45,223 bases of DNA from assembly GCA_019352135.1 (NCBI GenBank), contig JABBNX010000010.1:1-45223 (forward strand), written 5' to 3'. The position numbers and the translations under genes are program-made. Positions 16,461 to 25,488 of this stretch are shown one piece after another (positions within the stretch are counted from its first letter, which is position 1; every line of letters begins with the position of its first letter). Source of the stretch: Pseudomonadota bacterium (GTDB lineage Bacteria > Desulfobacterota > Desulfuromonadia > Geobacterales > Pseudopelobacteraceae). The notes beneath the pieces are model-generated. The model was not told the DNA's origin and made no database searches. It worked only from the letters and a program-made list of their open reading frames with translations.

Positions 16461-16489
16461 GTTATGAACCTCTTGTTTTCTTGTGTCAA
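16461..16489 (-). promoter_or_regulatory. Promoter of the riboswitch-HD-GYP transcript
   Basis: TTGACA (16484-16489, minus strand) and CATAAC (16461-16466) are 17 nt apart. Initiation near 16454 would start the RNA about 15-20 nt before the aptamer, matching a riboswitch leader. Confidence 0.6.
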
Positions 16490-16618
16490 TATCATTATCA
16501 TAGTGCAATTGTGTAAATTAGTTCCGTTATTTCCTGATGATTCGCGGTGAATCACATCCTCCCGAGTTATTCTTCTTTCTTCAACTCGCGCCGTATCTGG
16601 CAGCACCTATGAATGTAC

Positions 16619-17434
16619 CTACATGTGCATAAATGTGCCCATAACAGCCCACCCCAGCGTACCAAGCGTAACCGTGCCGAGCAGCAGAGCCAAGGCCTGA
16701 TCGAAGTTATTCTCGCGTCTCCTTTCATTATAACCGAGAAGTGCACCCATAATAATTCCACCGATAATCCCCCCTCCATGGGCCCAGTTATTGATTCCCG
16801 GAAAGATCAGACCAAAGATAAAAAGACCGATCACCCAGCCGCTTACCTCTCGATACACCGAGTTACCATAGGCGCCACCCCTGCTCTTTCCGTAATAGAG
16901 CATGGCTCCAATCAGACCGCATATTGCCGCCGAAGCGCCAATGGTGAACGAAACTCCGGCAAAATACGAAACCACATATCCGAACACGCCGCCTATCGTG
17001 TAGATACTGAACATGCGGCTTGGTCCGTATTCGTTAGAAACCAATGGCGCAATCTGTTTAAGTGCCATCATATTAAAAGCAATATGCAAAATTCCGCCGT
17101 GAAGATAATTGGCACTGATCAAAGTCCAGTATCGACCGAAATTATCAATCGGATACGTGCCGGTTGCTCCCAGCAGCAAAAGGCTTGTCTGCCCGGGAGA
17201 GAAAAAACCACTGATTCCACCTAACCGGGTGCTTAGAATGAGCGAAAGAGCAAAATACAGCAAATTGGCTGTGATGAGAGTTTTTAACAACCAATCACCA
17301 TCTGCGGTTCCCCGTGTCCAATTCAGAAATTTCCACCATGGCGCCGAACGCGAGGTACCACACCAAGAACAAGTTGTCTCCTCACTGCCAATTAAACGCC
17401 TGCACCGTGGACAGAGAATTGCCCGTTGTTTCAT
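16619..17434 (-). CDS. Rhomboid-family intramembrane protease with N-terminal zinc ribbon
   Basis: A 271-residue membrane protein. An N-terminal zinc ribbon (CPRC at 8-11, CSWC at 22-25) precedes six or seven hydrophobic segments. Rhomboid active-site features are visible: His117/Asn121 in LHIAFNM, Ser168 in GASAA and His219 in NNWAHGGG. The nucleophile motif is GASA instead of the usual GxSG. The family cleaves substrates within the membrane; the substrate here is unknown. ATG 17434 follows GAGG by 6 nt; a TTG one codon earlier is less likely. It lies 27 nt after hpt, third in a prmC-hpt-rhomboid unit. Confidence 0.88.
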   Translation of the reverse strand: MKQRAILCPRCRRLIGSEETTCSWCGTSRSAPWWKFLNWTRGTADGDWLLKTLITANLLYFALSLILSTRLGGISGFFSPGQTSLLLLGATGTYPIDNFGRYWTLISANYLHGGILHIAFNMMALKQIAPLVSNEYGPSRMFSIYTIGGVFGYVVSYFAGVSFTIGASAAICGLIGAMLYYGKSRGGAYGNSVYREVSGWVIGLFIFGLIFPGINNWAHGGGIIGGIIMGALLGYNERRRENNFDQALALLLGTVTLGTLGWAVMGTFMHM

Positions 17435-17461
17435 CAAATACCTCGCATACGAATTGTATAA

Positions 17462-18007
17462 TCATTTTACCGCAAATATACCCGGCGCATTACGCCAATA
17501 GCCTTTGTAATCCAATCCATATCCAAACAGGAAGCGATCACCAACTTCAATACCGGTAAAGTCTGCCCTCATGCCTACCGTGATTTTTCGTTGATGCAGC
17601 TTTTCAACCAGCACCGCCATATAAACGTGAGCAGCTCCCTGTTGGCGGCAGTAATCGGCTATTGCCGCAAGAGTCACACCTTCATCAAGAATATCATCTA
17701 CAAGGAGTACCGTTCTGCCCTTCAGATCGAGCTGAGGACGAACAATCCAATGCAGATCTGCTCCGCATAATTCATGACCGTAGCGGGTGGCATGGGCATA
17801 ATCCACCTCAAGCGGGAACACAAGCTGGGTCAGAAGCTGGCCGGTAAAGATGAGACCGCCATTCATGACGCAGAGCACCACAGGGCATGACTCTGCGAGT
17901 TGTACAGATATTTCCTGTGCCATGCGTTTAATGATGGCGACAATCTCCGCTCCCGTAACGAGCTGGTCTGCTTCTTTAATTATATTTTTGATTTCTACAT
18001 TGTTCAT
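17462..18007 (-). CDS. hpt: Hypoxanthine phosphoribosyltransferase-type enzyme
   Basis: A 181-residue type I phosphoribosyltransferase that should join hypoxanthine or guanine to PRPP to form IMP or GMP in purine salvage. The PRPP-binding loop is VLLVDDILDEGVTL (about residues 100-113). VVLCVMNGGLIFTGQLL is the usual upstream loop and GLDYKGYWRNAP the C-terminal base-binding region. The start overlaps the prmC stop by 4 nt. A guanine- or xanthine-preferring relative cannot be excluded from sequence alone. Confidence 0.92.
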   Translation of the reverse strand: MNNVEIKNIIKEADQLVTGAEIVAIIKRMAQEISVQLAESCPVVLCVMNGGLIFTGQLLTQLVFPLEVDYAHATRYGHELCGADLHWIVRPQLDLKGRTVLLVDDILDEGVTLAAIADYCRQQGAAHVYMAVLVEKLHQRKITVGMRADFTGIEVGDRFLFGYGLDYKGYWRNAPGIFAVK

Positions 18008-18867
18008 GGTATTTCCTTTCGTTGTGCTCCTACAACTCTTTCAATGCCCCCTGGGTCACGAGAAATAAACGGTTCATCAAAGTCACCGCTTTTCTTAAAC
18101 AACTGTACGACATCTTTTGCCTGACCGATTCCTATCTCTACCATAAGCCATCCACCCGAATTCAGATGCTCAACCGCCGACGGAATGAGCGTTCGATAGA
18201 TATAAAAGCCATCATTACCGCCGTCAAGGGCAATGGCTGGATCATAATCACGCACTTCCGGACTGAGAGTTACAATATCTCCGGTCGGAATATACGGTGG
18301 ATTAGAAACGATGAGATCGAAAGAGCGTCCGGAAACCGGAATAAACATGGAGCCTAGCAAAAATTCAATTGATGCGCCATGCTTATCAGCATTGCGTTGC
18401 GCAACAACCAATGCCTCGGCAGATATATCTGTAGCCGTAACAGCTGATTGTAAAAGATGCATCACTAAAGTAACAGCAATACAGCCGCTTCCTGTCCCGA
18501 TATCAAGTACAGAATGCGCACCGGGATGACGTGTAATAGCCTCTGTTATCAGCACCTCGGTATCATGCCGCGGTATCAGCACATCAGCCGACACCTCATA
18601 GTCACGTCCGTAGAACTCCTGGCTTCCGAGTATATGCTGAAGCGGTTCACGTCGCGCTCTGCGTGCAATCATTTCCCGATATACAGCCAGTTCCTGCTCA
18701 TTTAACGGCTTATCGTGCTGAAGATACAATCCAACACGATCAAGACCTGTAGCAGCGCAAAGCAACCATTCTGCTTCGAGACGGGCGTTGGGAATGCCTT
18801 TAGAGAGAAGATAGTCTTTACTCCAGGATACCAGTTTCAGTGTCGTCCAGATTTCTTGCGCTGCCAT
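18004..18867 (-). CDS. prmC: Peptide chain release factor N5-glutamine methyltransferase PrmC
   Basis: A 287-residue SAM-dependent enzyme that methylates the GGQ glutamine of release factors RF1 and RF2. The N-terminal helical domain contains EWLLCAATGLDR. The methyltransferase domain has VLDIGTGSGCIAVTL for SAM and the catalytic NPPY motif in VSNPPYIPTGD. CAGGAG lies about 7 nt before ATG 18867. It is first gene of a unit with hpt and the rhomboid gene, right after the nuo terminator. Confidence 0.95.
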   Translation of the reverse strand: MAAQEIWTTLKLVSWSKDYLLSKGIPNARLEAEWLLCAATGLDRVGLYLQHDKPLNEQELAVYREMIARRARREPLQHILGSQEFYGRDYEVSADVLIPRHDTEVLITEAITRHPGAHSVLDIGTGSGCIAVTLVMHLLQSAVTATDISAEALVVAQRNADKHGASIEFLLGSMFIPVSGRSFDLIVSNPPYIPTGDIVTLSPEVRDYDPAIALDGGNDGFYIYRTLIPSAVEHLNSGGWLMVEIGIGQAKDVVQLFKKSGDFDEPFISRDPGGIERVVGAQRKEIP

Positions 18868-18914
18868 GGCGCTCCTGACACATTTAAGTTAACAATTCTA
18901 TGCAGTAATAACAA

Positions 18915-18941
18915 AAGGCGGTCTCATCAGGAGGCCGCCTT
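18915..18941 (-). terminator. Terminator of the nuo operon
   Basis: AAGGCGG pairs with CCGCCTT, with further inner pairing (CTC/GAG), followed by TTGTTATT on the minus strand. It lies 26 nt after the nuoN stop and before prmC. Confidence 0.8.
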
Positions 18942-18967
18942 CGTTGTTATACAGATTTTAAAAAATA

Positions 18968-20425
18968 CTACAGCAGTTTTACTGCCATCTGTGCGTACTC
19001 GAGAATTACTGACGGCACAATTCCAAGAATCAAAGTACCAGCGACTGCAATGATGAGTGCCAGTGCAACCGGAGGAGTAACGTGAACCCACTCGAAATCC
19101 TCTGTAGATTCTTTGAAATACATGAAAACCATAATGCGCAGATAGTAGTACACTGATGCTGCACTGTTAAGAACACCGATAACTGCCAGCCAGATATAAC
19201 CTTTCTGAATAGCACCGGAGAACAGATAAAATTTACCGATAAAACCTGCTGCAGGAGGTACACCGGCAAGTGAAAAAAGGAAGATTGTCATTGCGACGGC
19301 CAAAACCGGGCGTTTAAACCCGAGACCAGCAAAGTCAGACACATTGCCATTGGTTTCACCCTTTTTGGCAACCAGAATAATAATCGCAAAAGCACCTATG
19401 TTCATAAAGGAGTAGGAGAGCATATAGAACAGGATACCAGCTATACCCGTCCCATTACCGGCAGCAAAACCGACAAGTGCATATCCGGCATGAGCAATGG
19501 ATGAATAAGCGAGGACTCTCTTGATGTTGTCCTGACGAAGGGCTGTTATATTACCGACCGTCATTGTCAATACCGCCAGTACCCAGAAAACATGACTCCA
19601 TTCAACCTGAAGCGCCGGAAGAGCAACAAGAAAAAGACGGAGTAGTGCAGCAAAACCGGCAGCTTTAGGACCAGCCGACATGAATGCGGTCATCGGGGTC
19701 GGAGCGCCCTCATAGACATCAGGCGTCCACATGTGAAATGGCGCGGCTGCAATTTTAAAAGCAAATCCAGTCATCATGAGCAACATTCCGGCTACGAGCA
19801 TGATGTTGGAAGAAGGAAGCGTCATCTGCCCGACAACTTCAGCAATCTTGTAGAGGCGGGTAGTTCCGGTTGCGCCATAGATAAGAGCCATACCGTAAAG
19901 CATAAATCCGGTGGAGAACGCACCCAGCAGAAAGTATTTAAGACCGGCTTCATTGGACTTCTTATTGGCCCTGTTAAATCCGGCAAGAACATAGAGAGTT
20001 ACTGACATTACTTCGAGTCCGAGGAAAATTGTCATCAGGTCCGTACCGGAAGCCATCAGCATCATGCCGACAACGGCAAAGAGAATCAGCGAATATAACT
20101 CGCCATGGTTACACTCTTCTCGCTCCATGTACTTGTCTGCAATCAGTACCGTTAACCCGGCGCCAACCAGAAAGGTCATCTTGAAGAACGTGGCAAAGTC
20201 ATCAAGAACGACTGACCCACCAAAGCTCTCAACGTGACTGCCCCAACCAGATCCTACCAGCACCGCTGCCGCAACAATACCGATAAAACTGATGTATGCA
20301 AGGTATGACTTCTGCCTACCCGGTACAAATACATTGATCAGCAGAAGAGCCATAGCCAGCACGGAGAGAAATATCTCCGGTAGAATCGGCGTCATGTTGA
20401 CGACTGGAATTAAAATCATGTCCAT
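18968..20425 (-). CDS. nuoN: NADH-quinone oxidoreductase subunit N
   Basis: A 485-residue antiporter-like membrane subunit of complex I, one of three that couple quinone reduction to ion translocation. About 14 hydrophobic segments are present. Family motifs include FLGLEVMSVTLYVLAGF with the conserved Glu, FKIAAAPFHMWTPDVYEGAP and RVLAYSSIAHAGYALVG. GGAGG lies 9 nt before ATG 20425. It is the last gene of the operon, 37 nt after nuoM. Confidence 0.97.
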   Translation of the reverse strand: MDMILIPVVNMTPILPEIFLSVLAMALLLINVFVPGRQKSYLAYISFIGIVAAAVLVGSGWGSHVESFGGSVVLDDFATFFKMTFLVGAGLTVLIADKYMEREECNHGELYSLILFAVVGMMLMASGTDLMTIFLGLEVMSVTLYVLAGFNRANKKSNEAGLKYFLLGAFSTGFMLYGMALIYGATGTTRLYKIAEVVGQMTLPSSNIMLVAGMLLMMTGFAFKIAAAPFHMWTPDVYEGAPTPMTAFMSAGPKAAGFAALLRLFLVALPALQVEWSHVFWVLAVLTMTVGNITALRQDNIKRVLAYSSIAHAGYALVGFAAGNGTGIAGILFYMLSYSFMNIGAFAIIILVAKKGETNGNVSDFAGLGFKRPVLAVAMTIFLFSLAGVPPAAGFIGKFYLFSGAIQKGYIWLAVIGVLNSAASVYYYLRIMVFMYFKESTEDFEWVHVTPPVALALIIAVAGTLILGIVPSVILEYAQMAVKLL

Positions 20426-20462
20426 CTAAAATATCCTCCGGTCGGATTGACTCGTAATTTGT

Positions 20463-22118
20463 TTATTTTGCTTCGTGCGGATTAACAACAGGTTCTGCAT
20501 GTGGTGAAGATGGGACCTCGACAGCAGGATGTCCGGCTGGCAACTGTTCCATCCCGGGATGTCCGGCAGGCATTTGCTCCATTCCGGGATGACCAGCGGG
20601 CATCTCGGCATCAGGAATCGCCTGGGCATTAACCGATGAAACATGAACCTGTGCTACAAGCTTGTTGATTGCAGGTTCCATTTTATCGATGAAAGGCTTC
20701 GGGTAAAGACCTATGAAGAAAATCAAAACAACAAGAGGGACCATAATCGCTACTTCTCGAACATTCAGATCAGATAATTTCTGGTTTTTAGGATTATCAA
20801 GTTCGCCAAACATAACACGCTGAAAGACCCACAGCATGTAGACCGCTGAGAGAATAACACCGCTCGTAGCGACAATCGTCCACCAGCGCAGCTGGCTTTC
20901 AAATGCGCCGAGCAAGATAAGGAATTCACCGACGAAACCATTCGTTCCTGGTAAACCGACCGAGGAAAAAGTGACAATCATAAATATTGTCGCAAATACC
21001 GGCATCTGTTTCGACAAACCGCCAAAATCTGTAATAAGGCGGGTATGGCGGCGTTCGTATATAAATCCGACGATAAGGAACAGTGCGCCTGTCGAAATAC
21101 CATGGTTAATCATCTGTAGCATCCCGCCGGTAATACCCTCTGTATTGAATGCAAAAATTCCAAGCATAACAAATCCCAGGTGGGCAACAGATGAGTAGGC
21201 AACAAGTTTCTTAACGTCTTCCTGTACCATGGCAACGAGTGCCGCGTAAATTATACCGATAACCGCGAGGGTTGCGATCAGTGGTGCAAACTTCTGAGCC
21301 GCATCAGGAAAAAGCGGGATAGCAAAGCGCACATACCCGTAGGTACCCATTTTCAACAATACTGCTGCAAGAATAACTGAACCGGCTGTCGGTGCTTCAG
21401 TATGGGCATCGGGCAACCACGTATGAAGTGGAAACATCGGAACCTTGATTGCAAAGGCGAAGGCAAATGCCAGGAACAACCAGATTTGCGTTGCCATATC
21501 AAGCTTGAGACTGAAGAAGTTCAACAGACCAAAGTCAGTAATACCGGCTTCCATTCCTTTAAAGTAGAGGAAAATCAATGCTACCAGCATCAGGAGAGAG
21601 CCGACCATGGTGTAGATAAAGAACTTTACGGCTGCATAAAGTTTATTTTTGCCACCCCAGATACCGATCATGAAATACATCGGAATCAACATAACTTCCC
21701 AGAAAATGTAGAAGAGAAACAGATCCAATGAGATAAACGCGCCCAGCATGCCGGTTTCAAGCAACAGGAGACAGATCATGTACTCCTTAACTTTCTCATC
21801 AACGGCAGTGTATGTTGAAAGAACCGCAATCGGCATTATAAAGGTGGTCAGGATAACGAGCCAGAGGCTGATTCCATCAATACCGATGTTATAGCGCATG
21901 ATAAAAGGTCCGGCCGCAATCCAGGGTACATTTTCTGTGAATTGAAACTCAGCATTGGACTGGAATCCTGTCAGTATGATCAGCGACACCAGGAACGTCA
22001 CAATTGTTACCCCAAGGGTGACATTCCGGAGTACTCCTTTGCTGTCTTTAGGGATAAACAGCAGCAGCAGGACACCCAGTATCGGCAGGAATGTCGTCAG
22101 GCTCAGTACGTTACTCAT
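20463..22118 (-). CDS. nuoM: NADH-quinone oxidoreductase subunit M with repeat-bearing C-terminal tail
   Basis: A 551-residue antiporter-like subunit of complex I. The core has FYIFWEVMLIPMYFMIGIWGG with the conserved Glu, KVPMFPLHTWLPDAHTEAPT and KKLVAYSSVAHLGFVMLG. After the last membrane helix (LVVLIFFIGLYPKPFIDKM) comes a tail of about 70 residues. It includes three 10-residue units of the pattern MPAGHPGMEQ (506-535), then more His and Pro. Most NuoM proteins end soon after the last helix, so this tail is an accretion. Confidence 0.97.
   Translation of the reverse strand: MSNVLSLTTFLPILGVLLLLFIPKDSKGVLRNVTLGVTIVTFLVSLIILTGFQSNAEFQFTENVPWIAAGPFIMRYNIGIDGISLWLVILTTFIMPIAVLSTYTAVDEKVKEYMICLLLLETGMLGAFISLDLFLFYIFWEVMLIPMYFMIGIWGGKNKLYAAVKFFIYTMVGSLLMLVALIFLYFKGMEAGITDFGLLNFFSLKLDMATQIWLFLAFAFAFAIKVPMFPLHTWLPDAHTEAPTAGSVILAAVLLKMGTYGYVRFAIPLFPDAAQKFAPLIATLAVIGIIYAALVAMVQEDVKKLVAYSSVAHLGFVMLGIFAFNTEGITGGMLQMINHGISTGALFLIVGFIYERRHTRLITDFGGLSKQMPVFATIFMIVTFSSVGLPGTNGFVGEFLILLGAFESQLRWWTIVATSGVILSAVYMLWVFQRVMFGELDNPKNQKLSDLNVREVAIMVPLVVLIFFIGLYPKPFIDKMEPAINKLVAQVHVSSVNAQAIPDAEMPAGHPGMEQMPAGHPGMEQLPAGHPAVEVPSSPHAEPVVNPHEAK
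20514..20603 (-). repeat. Three 30-nt tandem repeats at the 3' end of nuoM
   Basis: Three consecutive units encode MPAGHPGMEQ, MPAGHPGMEQ and LPAGHPAVEV. The first two are identical in protein but differ in bases, so they are not a fresh slippage product. Confidence 0.8.
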
Positions 22119-22156
22119 GAATTCGTGCTCCTTTATACAAAGTGCTTAAGAATTAG

Positions 22157-24151
22157 TTATTTAAAAATGAAGTAGCCAAGCATTACAACAACACCCAACG
22201 CCATGGAAAATGCGTAATTATAGATGTAGCCTGACTGGAGATAGCGGAAGATGCCACTGAAACCCATCACGGTATTGGCAACGCCGTTGACAACACCGTC
22301 AACAATCAAGACATCAAAACCTTTCCAGAGAAACTGGCCAAAAGCCTTGCATGGGTTAACAAAGAGATAATCATACAGTTCATCTACATACCATTTATTG
22401 TATACAGCCCGGTGCAGAGCCGGGAAGGTAGCTACAAATTTTCCCGGAAGTTTGGTGTTCTGTACATACATGGTAAATGCGATCCCAATGCCGATGATTG
22501 CGATAAGAACCGACAAACCCATCAGCCCCCATTCAAGCCCATGACTTAAATGATCACCATGCTGAGCATATGTGCTGCCGTATTCAGTTGACAGCTCAAA
22601 TACCGGATCCAACCAGTGTTCGAAGTAGTTAGGCAACAATCCCATGAGTTTCGGCATACCAAGATACCCGCCGAATGCTGCAAGTGTGCCAAGAACCATT
22701 AAAGGTATTGTGATAACGAGAGGTGACTCATGGAGATAACTTTTGGCCCCCGGATTAATACGGCATTCACCGAAAAAGGTCATGAATACGAGTCGGAACA
22801 TGTAGAAGGCGGTAAGACAAGCGGCTGCAGCTCCAAAACCCCATAGTACAATATTCAAATTACCGTGGTAAGGGTTGGAAAAAGATTGCCAGAGTATTTC
22901 ATCCTTGGAAAAGAATCCGGAAAAACCCGGGATACCGGAGATAGCAATTGTAGATACCAGAAAAGTAATAAATGTAATCGGCATTGCCTTGCGAAGGCCA
23001 CCCATGTTGCGCATATCCTGTGCGTCATCATGAGAATGGACTTTATGCAGTGCATGATGCATTGAGTGAATAACCGAACCGGAACCAAGGAACAGACACG
23101 CTTTAAAGAAGGCATGGGTCATTAGATGGAAGATACCGGCACTGAATGCTCCGACACCCATCGCCAGAAACATGTAGCCGAGTTGCGATACTGTGGAGTA
23201 GGCAAGAACACGCTTGATATCGTTTTGTGCCGTGCCGATAGTCGCGGCAAAGAGGGCCGTAGCGGCACCGACAACTGCGATTACCATCATGGTATCAGGC
23301 GACTTTATAAAGACGAAACTCATCCTGCCAATCATATAAACGCCGGCTGTAACCATGGTAGCAGCATGAATGAGAGCTGATACAGGTGTCGGGCCTTCCA
23401 TAGCGTCAGGCAGCCAGGTAAAAAGTGGAATCTGAGCAGATTTACCGGTAGCACCAAGGAAAAAGCAGAGCGTAGCAACTGTCACAACACCACCGTAGGG
23501 TAACAGATGCGATGCTGCCTTGATTTCCATAAAGTTGACAGTCCAGATATTATGATTGCTGCCGAGCCACCAGTAGAGTGTAAACAGACCGATCAAAAAC
23601 CCAAAGTCGCCGATTCGGTTCATTACAAAAGCTTTCTTAGCAGCATCACCGGCCGATTTTTTGTGGAAATAATAACCAATCAGGAGGTAAGAGCAGAGAC
23701 CGACTCCTTCCCAGCCAATAAACATGACCAGCATATTGCTGCCAAGCACCAGCAGGAGCATCGACATGCAGAACAGATTCAGATAGGCAAAAAATCGGTA
23801 AAAACCCTCTTCACCATGCATATAACCAATCGAGTAGAGGTGGATCAGCGAGCCGACCCCCGTTACTACCATGATCATGACCACTGAAAGCGGATCAACG
23901 AGGAAAGCCATATCGGCTTTGAAGTGACCCGAGTGGATCCACGGGAAAACGACCTTTTCAAATACTCTTTGCTCCGGTGGTAGACCGATCATCTGCATGA
24001 GTATTCCGCACGATACTAAAAATGAGAGGAAGATCATCAGCGTTCCTATCCCGCCGATTATTGCCTCATTTTTGATCTTTTTCCCGAAGAGTCCGTTAAT
24101 CAGGAACCCGATGAGTGGGAAGAGCGGTATTAGCCATACGTTGTCAAACAT
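22157..24151 (-). CDS. nuoL: NADH-quinone oxidoreductase subunit L
   Basis: A 664-residue distal antiporter-like subunit of complex I with about 16 membrane segments. The conserved core includes VMFIGWEGVGLCSYLLIGYY, GKSAQIPLFTWLPDAMEGPTP, HAATMVTAGVYMI and RVLAYSTVSQLGYMFLA. The C-terminal part holds the long lateral-helix region and a final hydrophobic segment (FSMALGVVVMLGYFIFK). It lies 38 nt before nuoM and 55 nt after nuoK. Confidence 0.97.
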   Translation of the reverse strand: MFDNVWLIPLFPLIGFLINGLFGKKIKNEAIIGGIGTLMIFLSFLVSCGILMQMIGLPPEQRVFEKVVFPWIHSGHFKADMAFLVDPLSVVMIMVVTGVGSLIHLYSIGYMHGEEGFYRFFAYLNLFCMSMLLLVLGSNMLVMFIGWEGVGLCSYLLIGYYFHKKSAGDAAKKAFVMNRIGDFGFLIGLFTLYWWLGSNHNIWTVNFMEIKAASHLLPYGGVVTVATLCFFLGATGKSAQIPLFTWLPDAMEGPTPVSALIHAATMVTAGVYMIGRMSFVFIKSPDTMMVIAVVGAATALFAATIGTAQNDIKRVLAYSTVSQLGYMFLAMGVGAFSAGIFHLMTHAFFKACLFLGSGSVIHSMHHALHKVHSHDDAQDMRNMGGLRKAMPITFITFLVSTIAISGIPGFSGFFSKDEILWQSFSNPYHGNLNIVLWGFGAAAACLTAFYMFRLVFMTFFGECRINPGAKSYLHESPLVITIPLMVLGTLAAFGGYLGMPKLMGLLPNYFEHWLDPVFELSTEYGSTYAQHGDHLSHGLEWGLMGLSVLIAIIGIGIAFTMYVQNTKLPGKFVATFPALHRAVYNKWYVDELYDYLFVNPCKAFGQFLWKGFDVLIVDGVVNGVANTVMGFSGIFRYLQSGYIYNYAFSMALGVVVMLGYFIFK

Positions 24152-24206
24152 GTAAGACTCCTTTTATGCAATCATTAAACGTTGTCGTAAAAGTTGGACT
24201 GCTGTT

Positions 24207-24509
24207 CTACCACTTCATCAAATTAGCGTCGGTGACATCAATCGAATCTTTATTATTGAAGAAAGCAATGAAAAGCGCGAGACCAACAGCAGCTTCAGCA
24301 GCAGCCACGGTCATGATGAAGAAAACGAATACCTGGCCATCAAGATTGCCGAGATAGCGGGAAAAAGCCACAAACGTCAGGTTGACGGCATTAAGCATCA
24401 ACTCGATACACATGAAAATTACAATTGCATTCTTGCGGGTCAGGACACCAATTGTGCCGATAGAAAAGAGTACGGCGCTTACGATGAGATAGCTGTTCAG
24501 GTTTTCCAT
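24207..24509 (-). CDS. nuoK: NADH-quinone oxidoreductase subunit K
   Basis: A 100-residue complex I subunit with three membrane helices. [21 protein letters not shown] holds the conserved Glu of the central proton path, and a second Glu lies in [17 protein letters not shown]. Length is typical. It lies 14 nt after nuoJ. Confidence 0.97.
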   Translation of the reverse strand: MENLNSYLIVSAVLFSIGTIGVLTRKNAIVIFMCIELMLNAVNLTFVAFSRYLGNLDGQVFVFFIMTVAAAEAAVGLALFIAFFNNKDSIDVTDANLMKW

Positions 24510-24523
24510 GAAATATATCCCTC

Positions 24524-25027
24524 TTATATTTTTTTCTTAGCCAGTATGACCGCGCCGACGATTGCAACTAACAGGAGTATTGAAGTGATTTCAAACGGCA
24601 GGAGAAAGTTTGTAAACATTTCTTTACCGATCAGCTCGGTATGGCCAACTTGTTTGATCATATCTGCACTGTAAGGACCTGTTGGGACAGCAACACGACT
24701 TTTAAACAATACATATGCAAGATTGACAAATGTAAAGAATCCGATAATTGAGCTGAACACAATCTTATGCGAATGCTTTTTTGAAGCATCTACCCGGATA
24801 TTCAGCAGCATGATTGTGAACACCATCAATACCATGATTGCTCCGGCATACACCATTACCTGAACCGCAGCCATAAACGGCGCATCAAGCATGACATAGT
24901 AGGTAGCCAGGCAGAAAAAAGTCATTATCAGCGAAAGGGCACTATTAATCGGGTTCTTGCAAGTGACCACCAGTATAGCCGAAATTATAGCTACAAAAGA
25001 AATGATCAGGAAAAAGAGGGTTTCCAT
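24524..25027 (-). CDS. nuoJ: NADH-quinone oxidoreductase subunit J
   Basis: A 167-residue membrane subunit of complex I with five hydrophobic helices. [21 protein letters not shown], the [19 protein letters not shown] helix with its pi-bulge region and a final [17 protein letters not shown] are typical. It lies 14 nt after nuoI and is followed 14 nt later by nuoK. Confidence 0.96.
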   Translation of the reverse strand: METLFFLIISFVAIISAILVVTCKNPINSALSLIMTFFCLATYYVMLDAPFMAAVQVMVYAGAIMVLMVFTIMLLNIRVDASKKHSHKIVFSSIIGFFTFVNLAYVLFKSRVAVPTGPYSADMIKQVGHTELIGKEMFTNFLLPFEITSILLLVAIVGAVILAKKKI

Positions 25028-25041
25028 GCACTGCTCCTTTA

Positions 25042-25443
25042 TTACTTTTCTAAAAGACGTTCTTTGGAGTAGATAAAGTCCTGACGGTGATAATTTGCCA
25101 ACTCGAATTCACCGGTCATCTTGAGAGCGTCAACCGGACAGGCCTCAACGCAGTAACCGCAGAAAATACAGCGCAGCATGTCGATTTCATATACTGCTGC
25201 GTATTTGTCGTGATTAGCATCTTCAGCAGCTTCAACAGTGATGCATTTTGCTGGGCAGACAGTCGGGCAGAGATAACATGCAACGCATTTTGCTTTGCTG
25301 TGCGATACTTTCAGGCCATGCAGGCCACGAAAGCGTTGTGAGACCTTGGGTCGTTCAGTCGGATACTGGAGCGTAACCGGCTTCATGAACATGTGCTTAA
25401 ACGTAATTTTCATGCCGTTTATAATCGGTGTAATCGGATTCAT
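25042..25443 (-). CDS. nuoI: NADH-quinone oxidoreductase subunit I (2x[4Fe-4S])
   Basis: A 133-residue ferredoxin-like subunit carrying clusters N6a and N6b, which pass electrons from NuoG towards NuoB. The two cluster motifs are CVACYLCPTVCPAKC and CIFCGYCVEACPVDAL, separated by the usual insert. The N-terminal amphipathic helix region (ITFKHMFMKPVTLQYPTERP) contacts the membrane arm. Confidence 0.97.
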   Translation of the reverse strand: MNPITPIINGMKITFKHMFMKPVTLQYPTERPKVSQRFRGLHGLKVSHSKAKCVACYLCPTVCPAKCITVEAAEDANHDKYAAVYEIDMLRCIFCGYCVEACPVDALKMTGEFELANYHRQDFIYSKERLLEK

Positions 25444-25488
25444 ATATTCATCCTCGTCTCTGGAATAACGTTATTCATTCAGCGGATA

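Noticed and set aside
16343-16606. 87-residue minus-strand ORF in the leader of the HD-GYP gene
   Set aside because: It spans the promoter and riboswitch, has no ribosome site and no recognisable protein features.
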